DNA of 43,450 nt from Candidatus Thalassarchaeum betae (GTDB taxonomy: Archaea; Thermoplasmatota; Poseidoniia; Poseidoniales; Thalassarchaeaceae), in contig JAKUUP010000012.1 of the NCBI GenBank assembly GCA_022447095.1, forward strand, positions 1-43,450, written 5' to 3'. The notes beneath the pieces were generated by a model. It did no database searches. It was not told where the DNA came from and was given only the letters and a program-made list of their open reading frames with translations. This document shows, piece by piece, positions 16,339 to 25,747 of the stretch. The position numbers were made by a program, and so were the translations under genes. Numbering within the stretch: position 1 is the first letter of the stretch; the number at the start of each line of letters is the position of its first letter.

Positions 16339-19300
16339 CAGTCCTCACCTCCGAGAGCGTCGTCGAGCACCTGAACGATGTCGAATGGGGAGCCCTTGCG
16401 ACTACGAGTGGGGTCTATGCCGTCCTCACCGTACTCGAACTGAATGATGCGGTTCGCCGTGTTACGCACCGAGTTCATCCCGTCATCAGAGACTTTCAGG
16501 TCATCCATGGCGTTGATGAGGCGGCGCTGCATGTAGCCAGACTTGCTGGTTCTGACAGCGGTGTCGACGAGAGACTCGCGGCCGGACACGGAGAGCATGA
16601 AGAACTCGGTCGGCTCCAGTCCGCGCTTGAACGAGGAAGAGACGAAGCCTTTCTCCTGAGCGCCCTTCACTCCGCGGGGGAAGTGAGCTAGGACGCGATC
16701 CTGATAACCACGCTCAAGGCGTTTGCCGCGAACCTTGGGCTGGCCGATGGAGCCGGCCATCATCGCGAGGTTGTCCATCGAGCCACGGGCTCCGGAGACG
16801 GCCATCATAACGGCCGGGTTATCATCGCCAAGGTTGTTCTTGGCCACCTCTCCAGATTCGGCCTTGCCTTGGTCGAGGATTTGGAGGATATTTTCCTCGA
16901 GCGTCTCCAGAGGGGTCCTCCCTGGGCGAGCCTCGTAACCTCGGCCGGACTTGCCGAACTTCGCCAACTCAGCGTCAACCTCGTCACTGGCCCTACGGTT
17001 GATTTCGGCTATCTCGGCAATTGCCTCTGGTGGCAGGTCCTCATCGTCGATGCCAGTGGTGAATCCCATAGCAGTGCATATCGCGATGGTCATCTTGGTC
17101 ATCCTGTTCAGGAACTCAGCACCGGCATCGGAGCCGTGAGTCTGGACCACCGCGTCGAGGAGACGTCCGTCCTCGGCGCCAATGCCGCGCTTGTCTATGG
17201 TGCCGCTGACGTTACCCTTGGAAACATTGACCTCGTCACCGGAGCGGCTGGTGTACTGCAATTTGAATCCGGTCGGTACAATGAGGCCCAACACGTCGGT
17301 CCCGCGGTATCCCACAGTGCCGTTCTTCTGAACTTCTTCAGGGAGGTCGCCGTCCCAGCCGATGGCCCCGAGAATCTCCAAAACTAGGTTCTTAGGTAGG
17401 ATCCGGTCGCCGTGAGTCAGTAGGTAGGCCCCGGAGATGTGGTCGTGGATTCCTCCGATGACACTGCCTCCATAGCGAGGAGTGATTATGTGCTCCTGCA
17501 CGCGCATGAGTATCTTGGCCTCTGCCCGCGCTTCCTCGCTCTGGATGACGTGTAAGTTCATCTCGTCGCCATCGAAGTCAGCGTTGTACGGTGTGCAGTC
17601 AGCCAAATTGAATCGGAAGGTCTTGCCGGACATGACGCGAATTTCGTGAACCATCATGGACATCCTGTGAAGTGAAGGTTGACGGTTGAATATCGCCACA
17701 TCACCGTCAATCAGGTGCCTTTCGACGATAACGCCGGGCTTCGGGTTGTTGTCTCTATCGACCGTGCTCAGCCTGTCCTCGACCTCGGTCGAGTATGTGT
17801 TGCCGTACTCATCCTCGATCTCAGGACTGCCGCAGTGAGGGCAAATCACTTCTAGATGGTCGGGGAAGTAGTCTTCTGGATTGGAGTGTTCCCACTTCCA
17901 TCTGTTGTGGATTACCGCCTTGGGGTCGGCCTCGGACAGGGGTCGTCCACGGTCGTCCTCGCCCTTGAGATTGGTGATTGTCCCCTCCAAGTCAACACCC
18001 CACTCCTCCTCGAGTTCGCCGATAGAGTTTCGGCGCATCTGGCGCTTGAGTTCAAGACCGGGTAGGAAGTTCGGGGCAGGCAGAACCTCGTTGAGGTCAG
18101 GCCGGTAGCCGGCATAGGGCTCGTCTTCGCTGCCGGAGTTGCACTCGGGGTTAAGGCATCGAAAGCCGGACCAGATGAACTTGGTTCGATCAGTGATTCG
18201 CACTCGGAAGGTATCCCCACGCACGATGTAGTTGACGCCGGGGTGTACGTCGGGGCCACGCATGACCATCTGTCGCAACTGCTCGCGGTTACGGCTGGTC
18301 ACTCTAATTGGCACGGTGAGCTCCTTAGCCGTCTTTGTCGGCACACCGACCTCGTTGATGCCAAGGTTGGGGTCGGGGCTAATCACCGTACGCGCGCAGA
18401 AGTTGACGCGCTTACCGGAAAGATTGCTCCGGAACCGCCCCTCCTTGCCTTTCAGTCGCTGGGCGAGGGTCTTGAGAGGTCGTCCAGAGCGGTGCCTAGC
18501 TGGAGGAATTCCACTGGTCTGGTTGTCGAAGTAGGTGGTGCAGTGGTACTGCAGCAGTTCCCAGAGATCCTCGACGATGAGTTGGGGGGCGCCAGCGTCA
18601 CGATTCTCACGCAGACGTTGGTTGATTCTGAGTACATCTACTAACTTGTGAGTTAGGTCATCCTCGGAGCGATCACCGCTGTCGAGAGTAATCGAGGGGC
18701 GGACCGTGATTGGAGGTACTGGAAGAACCTTCATGATTACCCATTCAGGACGGCTGGAGTCCTTGTCCATTCCGAGGAATATCAGGTGCTCGTCAGGAAT
18801 CCTCTCTAGCCACTCACGGATATCTCTAGCGTTGAGTTTGTGCTCCCCCTTGTCGGCCTTCTTCTCCTTGAATGTAGAAGGCTTGTCCAGGACTATCTTG
18901 CCTTGCTCAGCACCACAGTGCATGCAGATAGCCCTCCTCTTGTGAGAGCACTCCTTCTCAATATCCTTGATGATTGTCTTGAACTCGCGGGAGCCGACTC
19001 CGTGCTTGACCATGATGTCATGGACACGGTCCCTGTAGTAGTCCTGCTCGGACTTCTCTGGGTCTAGGGGGTGGGTCTCAGCGGAACTGTGCAGAAGCAC
19101 CTTGCTACAGGTGTTGCAGGTCGATTTCAACGATGTCTTCAGGAGGTTGGTGAAGCCGATGTGGATTATCGGTAGTTCCAGCGCGATGTGCCCGAAGTGA
19201 CTTGGGCACTCCTCGTGTTTGTTGCCGCAGGTCTCACAGCGAATCCCGGGGTCGATAACTCCCATCTTGGGGTCCATCAGCCCCTGCTTGTACGCGTGCC

Positions 19301-19430
19301 CGTCGTCCTTGTAGGTGTCAGCGGTCTTGATTTCGACAGAAGACATCTTACGAATCTCGTTGGGGTCCATCAAACCGAACTTAATCGATTCGATCCTCTT
19401 CGGTATCTTGGCTGCATCGCGCGCGCTCAT
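16338..19430 (-). CDS. rpoA1: RNA polymerase subunit A'
   Basis: N-terminal part of the split largest subunit (1030 residues). Visible are the clamp zinc motif [17 protein letters not shown], a second Cys pair set ([16 protein letters not shown]), the lid/rudder region, [12 protein letters not shown], and the catalytic Mg2+ loop [10 protein letters not shown] (about residues 616-625). That loop lies about 150 residues later than usual because of an insertion between [13 protein letters not shown] and [13 protein letters not shown] (about 17745-18190), which contains a possible zinc site CLNPEC...CPHCG. The ATG at 19430 is chosen because it overlaps the rpoB stop as ATGA and begins the conserved sequence [15 protein letters not shown]; longer frames read back into rpoB. 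Confidence 0.97.
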   Translation of the reverse strand: MSARDAAKIPKRIESIKFGLMDPNEIRKMSSVEIKTADTYKDDGHAYKQGLMDPKMGVIDPGIRCETCGNKHEECPSHFGHIALELPIIHIGFTNLLKTSLKSTCNTCSKVLLHSSAETHPLDPEKSEQDYYRDRVHDIMVKHGVGSREFKTIIKDIEKECSHKRRAICMHCGAEQGKIVLDKPSTFKEKKADKGEHKLNARDIREWLERIPDEHLIFLGMDKDSSRPEWVIMKVLPVPPITVRPSITLDSGDRSEDDLTHKLVDVLRINQRLRENRDAGAPQLIVEDLWELLQYHCTTYFDNQTSGIPPARHRSGRPLKTLAQRLKGKEGRFRSNLSGKRVNFCARTVISPDPNLGINEVGVPTKTAKELTVPIRVTSRNREQLRQMVMRGPDVHPGVNYIVRGDTFRVRITDRTKFIWSGFRCLNPECNSGSEDEPYAGYRPDLNEVLPAPNFLPGLELKRQMRRNSIGELEEEWGVDLEGTITNLKGEDDRGRPLSEADPKAVIHNRWKWEHSNPEDYFPDHLEVICPHCGSPEIEDEYGNTYSTEVEDRLSTVDRDNNPKPGVIVERHLIDGDVAIFNRQPSLHRMSMMVHEIRVMSGKTFRFNLADCTPYNADFDGDEMNLHVIQSEEARAEAKILMRVQEHIITPRYGGSVIGGIHDHISGAYLLTHGDRILPKNLVLEILGAIGWDGDLPEEVQKNGTVGYRGTDVLGLIVPTGFKLQYTSRSGDEVNVSKGNVSGTIDKRGIGAEDGRLLDAVVQTHGSDAGAEFLNRMTKMTIAICTAMGFTTGIDDEDLPPEAIAEIAEINRRASDEVDAELAKFGKSGRGYEARPGRTPLETLEENILQILDQGKAESGEVAKNNLGDDNPAVMMAVSGARGSMDNLAMMAGSIGQPKVRGKRLERGYQDRVLAHFPRGVKGAQEKGFVSSSFKRGLEPTEFFMLSVSGRESLVDTAVRTSKSGYMQRRLINAMDDLKVSDDGMNSVRNTANRIIQFEYGEDGIDPTRSRKGSPFDIVQVLDDALGGED

Positions 19431-22400
19431 CTTCGGTCCCCCAGTTCCAGCCTCATAGCCACGCCGAGACTCTTCATCTCGTCGAGCAGCAACTTGAATG
19501 CGTAGGAAGTCTGCACGGTGTGGACGTCTGATCGGTCCCCGCAGTAAGGGCAGACCGTGGTCCTCCTCTTCCAGTCGTAGTAGGCGATATGCCCGCATCC
19601 TGTTGTGTTACAGACCATCAGGTTCCAGCCGTCAGATTCGTCCAACAGCCTGTCCTTGATGACCATGGACGCACCGTGGGATATCAGGCAGTCACGCTCC
19701 ATCTCACCGAACCTCAGTCCACCCTGTCGGGCGCGGCCCTCGGTCGGTTGGCGAGTCAATATCTGGACGCGCCCACGGCTGCGGGCGTGCAACTTGCTGC
19801 TGACCAGATGGTGCAGCCTCTGGTAGTAGATGACACCGGCGAACACGTCTGCAGTGTATTCTTCACCGGTCTCGCCGTTGACCATGGTCTCGCGACCGGT
19901 GTGATTGAATCCGTTTCGTAAGAGTCCTGATCGCAGAGAGTCTTCCTTCTCTCCTGTGAAAGCAGTACCGTCAATCTTGCGACCCTCCATAGAGCCAACT
20001 TTGCCACCGATCATCTCCAGCACGTGGGCGACTGTCATTCGCGAAGGGATCGCGTGGGGATTGATCAGGAGGTCGGGGATGACGCCATCGACTGTGAAAG
20101 GCATGTCTTCCTCGTTGACGAGTCGTCCGATCACACCCTTCTGACCGTGACGGCTAGCGAACTTGTCACCGAGCTCGGGAATCTTGTTAGTCCTGAGCGT
20201 AATCCTCACCAAACGACCTGAGTCAAGTGACTCTGTGACGAACACGTTGTCGACCCAGCCTTCCTCACCGTGACGCACCATCATCGATGACTCTCTCCTC
20301 TCCTGGGCTTGCAGGAAGGCGCCGTGAGCCTCCTCGAGGAAACGAGGTGGGCTGGTCTTGCCTACCAGAACTGTCTTTTCGGACTTGTCGAGAGTGGATA
20401 CCCACTCCTCAGGAACTGGCAATCCATCTCTCTCGAGATGGGAGTAGCTGTCCCATGACTTCAGTCCCTTGACTTCGTCGAGTCCGGTGCCAGGCACCTC
20501 TATTCGCTCTTCCTGCCCACCAGGGAAGCGCTTGTTCTCGGCGTTGTACGTGCGTACGAAGGCTGAACGCGCGAGTGCGCGTTCGACCGACGCACGATTC
20601 ATGATGACTGCGTCTTGCATGTTGTAACCGTGCTGGCTCATGATGGCTACGACGAAATTCTGGCCGCCTGGACGGTTGTTAAAATTGGTCGACTCCATAG
20701 CGCGCGTTCCAACTATCGACTGTTGCGGGTAGTGCATTATGTGGGCGCGGGTATCGGGGCGGAGACGGAAGTTGGCACTAGGTAATCCTAGACTCTGCTT
20801 GACCATTGCTGTCCCGCCAGTAACACGGGGAGTTGAGTTGTGCTCTGGGTAGGGGACAAGGGAAGCGCACACACCCAGAATGAGTTGGGGGTCGATTTCG
20901 ACGTGAGAGTAGATGAGTACGGAATTGTCCTTGTTCTGTTTCCTCCTGAGGACATCGGTGTTCTCTTGGTAGTAGTTGAGAGGTCGGCTGAACTCCTCAT
21001 AGACAGAATCGCCGTTGGAGAGTTGGACCTCGACCCTCAGTTTGGCTTCCGATATCTCTTCCTCACCTAGGTTCAACCACTCAACTTTCTCGGGATTGAT
21101 TGGCCTGCCGTGTTTTGGAGAGGTGGGTGGAAGGTCAAATGGTCGAGGGGCTATCAGCAAGTCCTCCTCTTCCTCAGCGTCAACCCACTCGACGACTCCT
21201 GATGAGACTAGATCTGAGAAGGTCAAATCGCCCGTCCGCAGACTATCTAGGTGAAACTTGGATAGTTTCAGACTACCATGCTCGATGACCAGTAGCGGAC
21301 GCAGCATCCTGCCTCTATCTGTATTGATGAAGACATCACGATTAGCTGAATCGTGCCGGATGCTGACCTCTGGACGAAGTCTGCCCTTTCTTCTGCTTGC
21401 CTTGATACGCTGGACGAGTTTGGCCGGCCTCTTGTGAAGGCCAAAGATATCCCCATTGACGTGTATCCTAGAGCCATCGGCCCACTGATCTGGAGACGAG
21501 TCAACACCCGCCTCCATCAGGAGTTCTTTGACGTCATCCTCGGGCACTTCCTCTGAGACGTCAATCATCTGGGCTGCGTTCTTCACGAGGCCGCAGTTCT
21601 GACCCTCAGGGGTCTCGTTAGGGCACAGTCTGCCCCAATGGGTAGGGTGCAGGTCCCGCGCCTCGAAGTGGGGTTGGCTGCGAACCAAGGGGCTTGTGAC
21701 CCTACGCATGTGTGAAAGAGCTGCGATGTAGGTAGTTCGGTCCAGTAGTTGGCTTACTCCGGAACGCCCGCCTACCCAGTTTCCTGTCGCAAGTGCGTGC
21801 ATAATCTTGGATGTCAGGACATCCGGACGCAGGCATGAGTTGATTTTTAGTTCGCGCTTTCGGTTGTGGTGTCGCTCGAGCTGGTATTTGAGATCTCGAG
21901 CGAGTTGCTGCAGGCTGACTCGAAACAGATCCTCCATGAGGTCGCCGGCCAGGCGGACGCGCTTGTTGGCGTAGTGGTCCTTGTCGTTCGGGTCTCGACT
22001 GGTGATAGCCATCTCGAGCACCTGCCTCACAATGCGGCCTAGGAAGATTGCTTTCTTCTCGCGGTGCTCCCCTGAGGATCCTAGATGAGGGAGGAGTTCC
22101 TTATCCAGCAGATTCTGAATCCTAGACTCGCGATACTCCCTCTGCTGGCCTGCGGCGAACTTCTTCTCCAGCCAGGCTACGGCCTCCTCCTGTGTTTCGA
22201 CGCCGTATTCTTCGTTGTCCTTAACTTCGTTGAGGTTGGCCACGGTGTATTTCATCGCCTCTACCGGACCTGCAATAGAGGCAAATATCTCCTTGTCGTT
22301 CTCCATCCCTAGAGCGCGTATCAGCAGTACTACCGGGATGGCCGTCGTACCAGCACTGGGAATCTTAGCCATCAGCATGCCATCACGTCGCTTCTCGACA

Positions 22401-23140
22401 TTGATCGGCTTGCGCACACCGTCCCTCTGAGAGAATATCTTGGCGACCTCGGTCTCGTGCGCGTACTTCTTGTTCTTCTCGACCGTGACTCGGTTTGGAG
22501 CTAGGTCCTCCATTGAGATGAGGACTCGCTCAGTACCGTTGATGATGAAATAGCCGCCGGGGTCCAGCGGATCCTCGCCGAATTTACGCAGTAGTTGCGT
22601 TAGGTGTTCGGCATCCTCGACCGAGGTCTGAGGGGAGAGTTTTCTGTTCTCATCGATATGGTCAGCGTGCACGTTGCACCTAGCGGAGCGGACCATAATC
22701 GGCAGGTTGCCGATATGAACGCCCTCCTCCTGGATGTATCCGAGGTCCCCGTCGGGTGTATCCGGAGGTATGTCGTCGCGGTAGATTCGGAAATCTAGGT
22801 ACACTGGCGAGAAGTATGTCAGTTTGCGAATGCGACACTCCAATGGTGTAGCTGGATGCTCTGCTCCGTTGGCCTCGCGAATAGTGGGTCTACCAAGTTT
22901 GATGTTCTTCAGGCGGACTATAATCTCCTTATCCAAAACGTCGAGTTTGATGCATCCACCCGCATCTCCCCCCCCTGGGAGATCTTCGACTGGTTCGTCA
23001 GTTCCTATACGGATGCTGCGCACTATTTTCTCCATCCTGCTGAGTCGACCATCCCCTGCAGGGATACAGTCATTGTAGGACATCAACTGGTGGTTGACGA
23101 GGCTTCTCTGCTTGAAATAACTCTGAACTATCTCTTTCAT
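19427..23140 (-). CDS. rpoB: RNA polymerase subunit B
   Basis: Second-largest RNA polymerase subunit, unsplit at 1237 residues, unlike the B'/B'' pair of methanogens and haloarchaea. Diagnostic blocks include LDPGGYFIINGTERVLIS, HPTHWGRLCPNETPEGQNCG, NFNNRPGGQNFVVAIMS, the KFASRHGQKGVIG active-site region and LRFGEMERDCLISHGAS, followed by a C-terminal zinc ribbon (CNTTGCGHIAYYDW, CPYCGD). A GAGGTGA precedes the ATG by five bases. It starts nine bases after rpoH and overlaps rpoA1 by four bases, as expected for a single translationally coupled operon. Confidence 0.98.
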   Translation of the reverse strand: MKEIVQSYFKQRSLVNHQLMSYNDCIPAGDGRLSRMEKIVRSIRIGTDEPVEDLPGGGDAGGCIKLDVLDKEIIVRLKNIKLGRPTIREANGAEHPATPLECRIRKLTYFSPVYLDFRIYRDDIPPDTPDGDLGYIQEEGVHIGNLPIMVRSARCNVHADHIDENRKLSPQTSVEDAEHLTQLLRKFGEDPLDPGGYFIINGTERVLISMEDLAPNRVTVEKNKKYAHETEVAKIFSQRDGVRKPINVEKRRDGMLMAKIPSAGTTAIPVVLLIRALGMENDKEIFASIAGPVEAMKYTVANLNEVKDNEEYGVETQEEAVAWLEKKFAAGQQREYRESRIQNLLDKELLPHLGSSGEHREKKAIFLGRIVRQVLEMAITSRDPNDKDHYANKRVRLAGDLMEDLFRVSLQQLARDLKYQLERHHNRKRELKINSCLRPDVLTSKIMHALATGNWVGGRSGVSQLLDRTTYIAALSHMRRVTSPLVRSQPHFEARDLHPTHWGRLCPNETPEGQNCGLVKNAAQMIDVSEEVPEDDVKELLMEAGVDSSPDQWADGSRIHVNGDIFGLHKRPAKLVQRIKASRRKGRLRPEVSIRHDSANRDVFINTDRGRMLRPLLVIEHGSLKLSKFHLDSLRTGDLTFSDLVSSGVVEWVDAEEEEDLLIAPRPFDLPPTSPKHGRPINPEKVEWLNLGEEEISEAKLRVEVQLSNGDSVYEEFSRPLNYYQENTDVLRRKQNKDNSVLIYSHVEIDPQLILGVCASLVPYPEHNSTPRVTGGTAMVKQSLGLPSANFRLRPDTRAHIMHYPQQSIVGTRAMESTNFNNRPGGQNFVVAIMSQHGYNMQDAVIMNRASVERALARSAFVRTYNAENKRFPGGQEERIEVPGTGLDEVKGLKSWDSYSHLERDGLPVPEEWVSTLDKSEKTVLVGKTSPPRFLEEAHGAFLQAQERRESSMMVRHGEEGWVDNVFVTESLDSGRLVRITLRTNKIPELGDKFASRHGQKGVIGRLVNEEDMPFTVDGVIPDLLINPHAIPSRMTVAHVLEMIGGKVGSMEGRKIDGTAFTGEKEDSLRSGLLRNGFNHTGRETMVNGETGEEYTADVFAGVIYYQRLHHLVSSKLHARSRGRVQILTRQPTEGRARQGGLRFGEMERDCLISHGASMVIKDRLLDESDGWNLMVCNTTGCGHIAYYDWKRRTTVCPYCGDRSDVHTVQTSYAFKLLLDEMKSLGVAMRLELGDRR

Positions 23141-23149
23141 CTTTTCACC

Positions 23150-23737
23150 TCAGGTGGTCTCTACAATCAGCCTGTAAGCGGTGCTTGAGCCGGCTGAGCG
23201 GCTATGACGGACTACGCGTATTACTCTGTTTGTAAGCCATCCAGCCGGGAGTTCGTCATCCTCTGTCTCCTCTGCCTCCTTAATGGCCTGGACTGCAGGG
23301 TCAGTGATCAGAATCTTCGGTAGCAACTCCCTTGCCAAACGGGTACTTCCATCAGGTTGATCATGTAGTAATCCCCATGGAGCCAGAGCCTGTTGCTCCT
23401 CCTCTATAGGTACTAGTTCATGGTGTGGGACGAGGATGTGGTTGAGGACGTTGAAGCGGTCATCTCCGGTCGGGATATCAGCATCCAAAAGAGCTTTGCG
23501 AGAGATGGTGATTCTGCCGGTACGGCTCCTCTTGCGGGAAGCCATCTGCTCCCTGATAACGGCCATCACATTCTCAAGATCAGTGTCGCCAGTCTCAAGT
23601 TCGAGTTTCTTGGAGACTTGGTCGACCGTCATCCGCTTGATGGCGTCCATGTTAGCATCATCGGCAAGCCTGTGGGCGTGTTTCTCGGAGATTCCGAGTT
23701 CCATCAGACGCTTTTTCGTGGAACTTTTGACTGCCAT
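23150..23737 (-). CDS. rpoH: RNA polymerase subunit H with extra N-terminal domain
   Basis: The C-terminal half (about residues 94-195) is RpoH, homologous to eukaryotic Rpb5: FNVLNHILVPHHELV, LPKILITDPAVQAIK and RVVRHSRSAG match, with an insertion of about 15 acidic residues between the last two blocks. Archaeal RpoH is usually about 80 residues; here about 90 extra N-terminal residues begin TKKRLMELGISEKHAHRLADD and are homologous to the N terminus of RpoA''. ATG 23737 is chosen because homology with RpoA'' starts exactly there (MAVKS versus MVVKS); an ATG seven codons upstream is less likely. It lies about 50 bases downstream of tRNA-Lys and leads the polymerase operon. Confidence 0.9.
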   Translation of the reverse strand: MAVKSSTKKRLMELGISEKHAHRLADDANMDAIKRMTVDQVSKKLELETGDTDLENVMAVIREQMASRKRSRTGRITISRKALLDADIPTGDDRFNVLNHILVPHHELVPIEEEQQALAPWGLLHDQPDGSTRLARELLPKILITDPAVQAIKEAEETEDDELPAGWLTNRVIRVVRHSRSAGSSTAYRLIVETT

Positions 23738-23786
23738 ATGCGCCCCCCTACCCGGCAAAAACCGTGGGCCTGAGGAGCTGGTCAGG

Positions 23787-23860
23787 CGGGCCTGATGGGA
23801 TTCGAACCCACGGCCACCGGGTTAAAAGCCCGGCGCTCTACCTGACTAAGCTACAGGCCC
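23787..23860 (-). tRNA. tRNA-Lys (UUU)
   Basis: A 74-base cloverleaf. The acceptor stem GGGCCTG/CAGGCCC pairs perfectly; the anticodon stem CCGGG/CCCGG encloses loop CTTTTAA, anticodon TTT; the T arm contains GTGGG-TTCGAAT-CCCAT. The discriminator base is G and CCA is not encoded. No intron is visible. It lies directly upstream of rpoH on the same strand, so it may be processed from the leader of the RNA polymerase transcript. Confidence 0.95.
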
Positions 23861-23993
23861 ATAGCAAGTGCTGGGCTCTTGTCGGACTGGGGGGGTCTTG
23901 AAAAATGTTTCGGTTTGGCCAACCCGTCGGCTACGCTGGGCCACATTCACCCCGGGGGGCCGAGGCGACAAGTGATTCATCCCGGGCATTCAC

Positions 23994-24002
23994 GAATAAA
24001 GG
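23994..24002 (+). promoter_or_regulatory. TATA-like box for methyltransferase-biotin ligase gene
   Basis: GAATAAAGG lies 32-40 bases before the ATG at 24034. The rest of the 170-base gap between tRNA-Lys and this gene contains G-rich and C-rich runs but no other recognisable feature. Confidence 0.35.
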
Positions 24003-24033
24003 TTTTCAGAATCCCACCGGTGCCTAATGCCAT

Positions 24034-25410
24034 ATGTCGGGAGTGGAGGGCGAACGCCTGAAGGAAGTCGGCTCCGATTCAATCATTTCTGCGTTCAAAG
24101 TCAAGGGCGTTGGTTCATGGGAATTGGATGTCCCTCACACTGTCTACCCTCCGCGTGAGGACACGGACCTATTGGCCGGGGCCCTGCTCGGATTAACGCG
24201 GCATGGTGGCCTGGCTACGGAGATTGGTTGCGGGTCTGGTGCAATCTCCCTCCTATTGGCCACGCTGGGGTGGGAAGTAGAGGCTTGCGACATCAACCCG
24301 TTCGCAGTGGCGGCTACCATGGGCAATTCCAGCAGGGCTGGATTATCCAATCTCATCAACGTTAGTGAAGGCGGACCGGGTGAGGATGGTTGGTCAATCC
24401 CAGAAGACTCTTCTCTGATAGTCTGGAACCTCCCCTATCTGAGCCCCCCCAGAGACGGAGAGCCGGTGCTCGAGGCTATCGAAGAAGCATCGTTGAGTGA
24501 CCTCGCTGAGGGAGGTTGGTCTGATCTGTTACTTGGTGAACTGGGTTCTGCCAAAGTCAGGAGTGATTGTCTCGTTGTGATGCTGCACAGAACCGATCCC
24601 CTGAGTCCAAGTAGCCCCGAGAGTTGGAAGTCTGAAGGGTGGTCTTCAAGACTCCTCGCTAGCTCAAGGATAGCTGACGAGGGTCTCGAAGTAATAGCCT
24701 ACTGGAGACCGGGGTCCGGAACTCCCCCTGTAGTGGTTGAGGAATGTGGGTCGACTATGGACGAAGCCGGAAAGATATCGGAACCTGGTTGGCAGAGGGT
24801 CCTGTGCCTCTCCCAGAAATCGGGCAGGGGCAGGAGGGGCAGCCCCTGGCAATCCAATAGCGGCGATCTGGCTTGCACCTGGTTGATACCATCCAACGTG
24901 GTGGAAGAATGTTCACCGGGACTGACCCAGACTGCAATAGGGGCAGTCGTGTCCCATGCACTCCGGTGCAATGTGAAGTGGCCGAATGACATCCTGACCA
25001 AAGACGGTGCGAAACTCGGAGGAGTATTGCTCGAAGGAGGGACCGAGGAACCTAGGATCAAAGTAGGAATCGGCTTGAACAGGAAAGGCGGCTCATTGGA
25101 TGGAATCGGTATCGCCGGGTGGGAGGATGTCATTGGCCCTTCTAGAGCCTCGGAGGTCTTCGAAATGGTGGACGCCGCTGTGGCCTCACTTTTCGAGGAA
25201 CGTCCTTCCGTCTCACCTATCACCCGCGAGGAGTTGTTGCAAATCTCTTGGAAAGGGCTGTCAGAATCGCTGTCCCTTGGGACTCACGTCTCTAGGTCGG
25301 GCTCGTCGGTACGACCGGTGGGCCTGACGGAAGCTGGTCACCTGATACTGTATTCTGAATCTGGGGTGGAGGTCGTTGATGAGATGAGGTCCCTGAGTTG
25401 GGTGGCCTAA
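24034..25410 (+). CDS. HemK-like methyltransferase fused to biotin protein ligase
   Basis: A 458-residue two-domain protein. Residues about 30-225 are a Rossmann methyltransferase of the HemK/PrmC/Mtq2 kind: VYPPREDTDLLAGAL, the SAM-binding loop EIGCGSG (63-69), acidic ACDINP (84-89), and NLPY (132-135) in place of the commoner NPPY. Residues about 232-458 are a BirA-type ligase: ECGSTMDEA, the biotinyl-AMP loop GRGRRG (264-269), KWPND (315-319), KLGGVLLE (327-334) and GIGLN, with a small C-terminal domain. The ligase would biotinylate the carrier protein at 40054. The methyltransferase half could modify a release factor or ribosomal protein Gln, but this is inferred from family only. No N-terminal repressor domain is present. 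Confidence 0.9.
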   Translation: MSGVEGERLKEVGSDSIISAFKVKGVGSWELDVPHTVYPPREDTDLLAGALLGLTRHGGLATEIGCGSGAISLLLATLGWEVEACDINPFAVAATMGNSSRAGLSNLINVSEGGPGEDGWSIPEDSSLIVWNLPYLSPPRDGEPVLEAIEEASLSDLAEGGWSDLLLGELGSAKVRSDCLVVMLHRTDPLSPSSPESWKSEGWSSRLLASSRIADEGLEVIAYWRPGSGTPPVVVEECGSTMDEAGKISEPGWQRVLCLSQKSGRGRRGSPWQSNSGDLACTWLIPSNVVEECSPGLTQTAIGAVVSHALRCNVKWPNDILTKDGAKLGGVLLEGGTEEPRIKVGIGLNRKGGSLDGIGIAGWEDVIGPSRASEVFEMVDAAVASLFEERPSVSPITREELLQISWKGLSESLSLGTHVSRSGSSVRPVGLTEAGHLILYSESGVEVVDEMRSLSWVA

Positions 25411-25411
25411 T

Positions 25412-25726
25412 TCAGCTTCTGCTTGGGGGCCGGGAGATTCCGAGGCGTCCGCGAACAAGTCTGATTTTTCCCGAAGTCGTGACGGTCTCACAGAACTCAT
25501 GAGAGTTCAGACGACCGTTTGCCTCTTTCAAATCGGACAATTTGACTCTGACTATTGCCTTGATCAAGCCGTCTTCTTCGATAACGAGATCGTATAACTT
25601 CCACTCAATTCCTCTGAGCAACTCTCCAAGGATGCCCTCACAATCACTGCGTGAAGCAGCCTCTGAGGCGAGGGTTAAACCTACCCAGCGGCGCTTGCCT
25701 CTGGCCGTCTTGTTCAATCTCGGCAC
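25412..25726 (-). CDS. RNase P protein Pop5/Rnp2-like
   Basis: A 104-residue small basic protein. Its N-terminal motif (LNKTARGKRRWVGLTL), mid helix (CEGILGELL), strand-rich centre (GLIKAIVRVKLSDLKEA) and a final VTTSGKIRLVRGRLG fit the archaeal Pop5 (Rpp14) family, whose C-terminal GxSGTIR-like segment is characteristic. Pop5 pairs with Rpp30 and aids RNase P RNA catalysis in tRNA 5' maturation. Stops of this gene and the convergent fusion gene are one base apart. It is followed on the same strand by the FtsZ-like gene. Identification is by pattern memory and the protein is divergent, so confidence is moderate. Confidence 0.62.
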   Translation of the reverse strand: MPRLNKTARGKRRWVGLTLASEAASRSDCEGILGELLRGIEWKLYDLVIEEDGLIKAIVRVKLSDLKEANGRLNSHEFCETVTTSGKIRLVRGRLGISRPPSRS

Positions 25727-25747
25727 GGCCTCAGGAGGGGGTTTGCC

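Noticed and set aside
19430-19598. N-terminal extension of RpoA' by 56 residues
   Set aside because: It would overlap the end of rpoB by about 170 bases, and the conserved A' sequence begins right after the ATG at 19430, which forms a normal ATGA junction.
23766-23795. Attachment site (att) at the tRNA-Lys 3' end
   Set aside because: The repeat is only eight bases, with no integrase or foreign genes nearby.
24699-25223. 174-residue minus-strand frame
   Set aside because: Antisense to the biotin ligase half of the fusion gene; Ser/Pro-rich with no conserved pattern.
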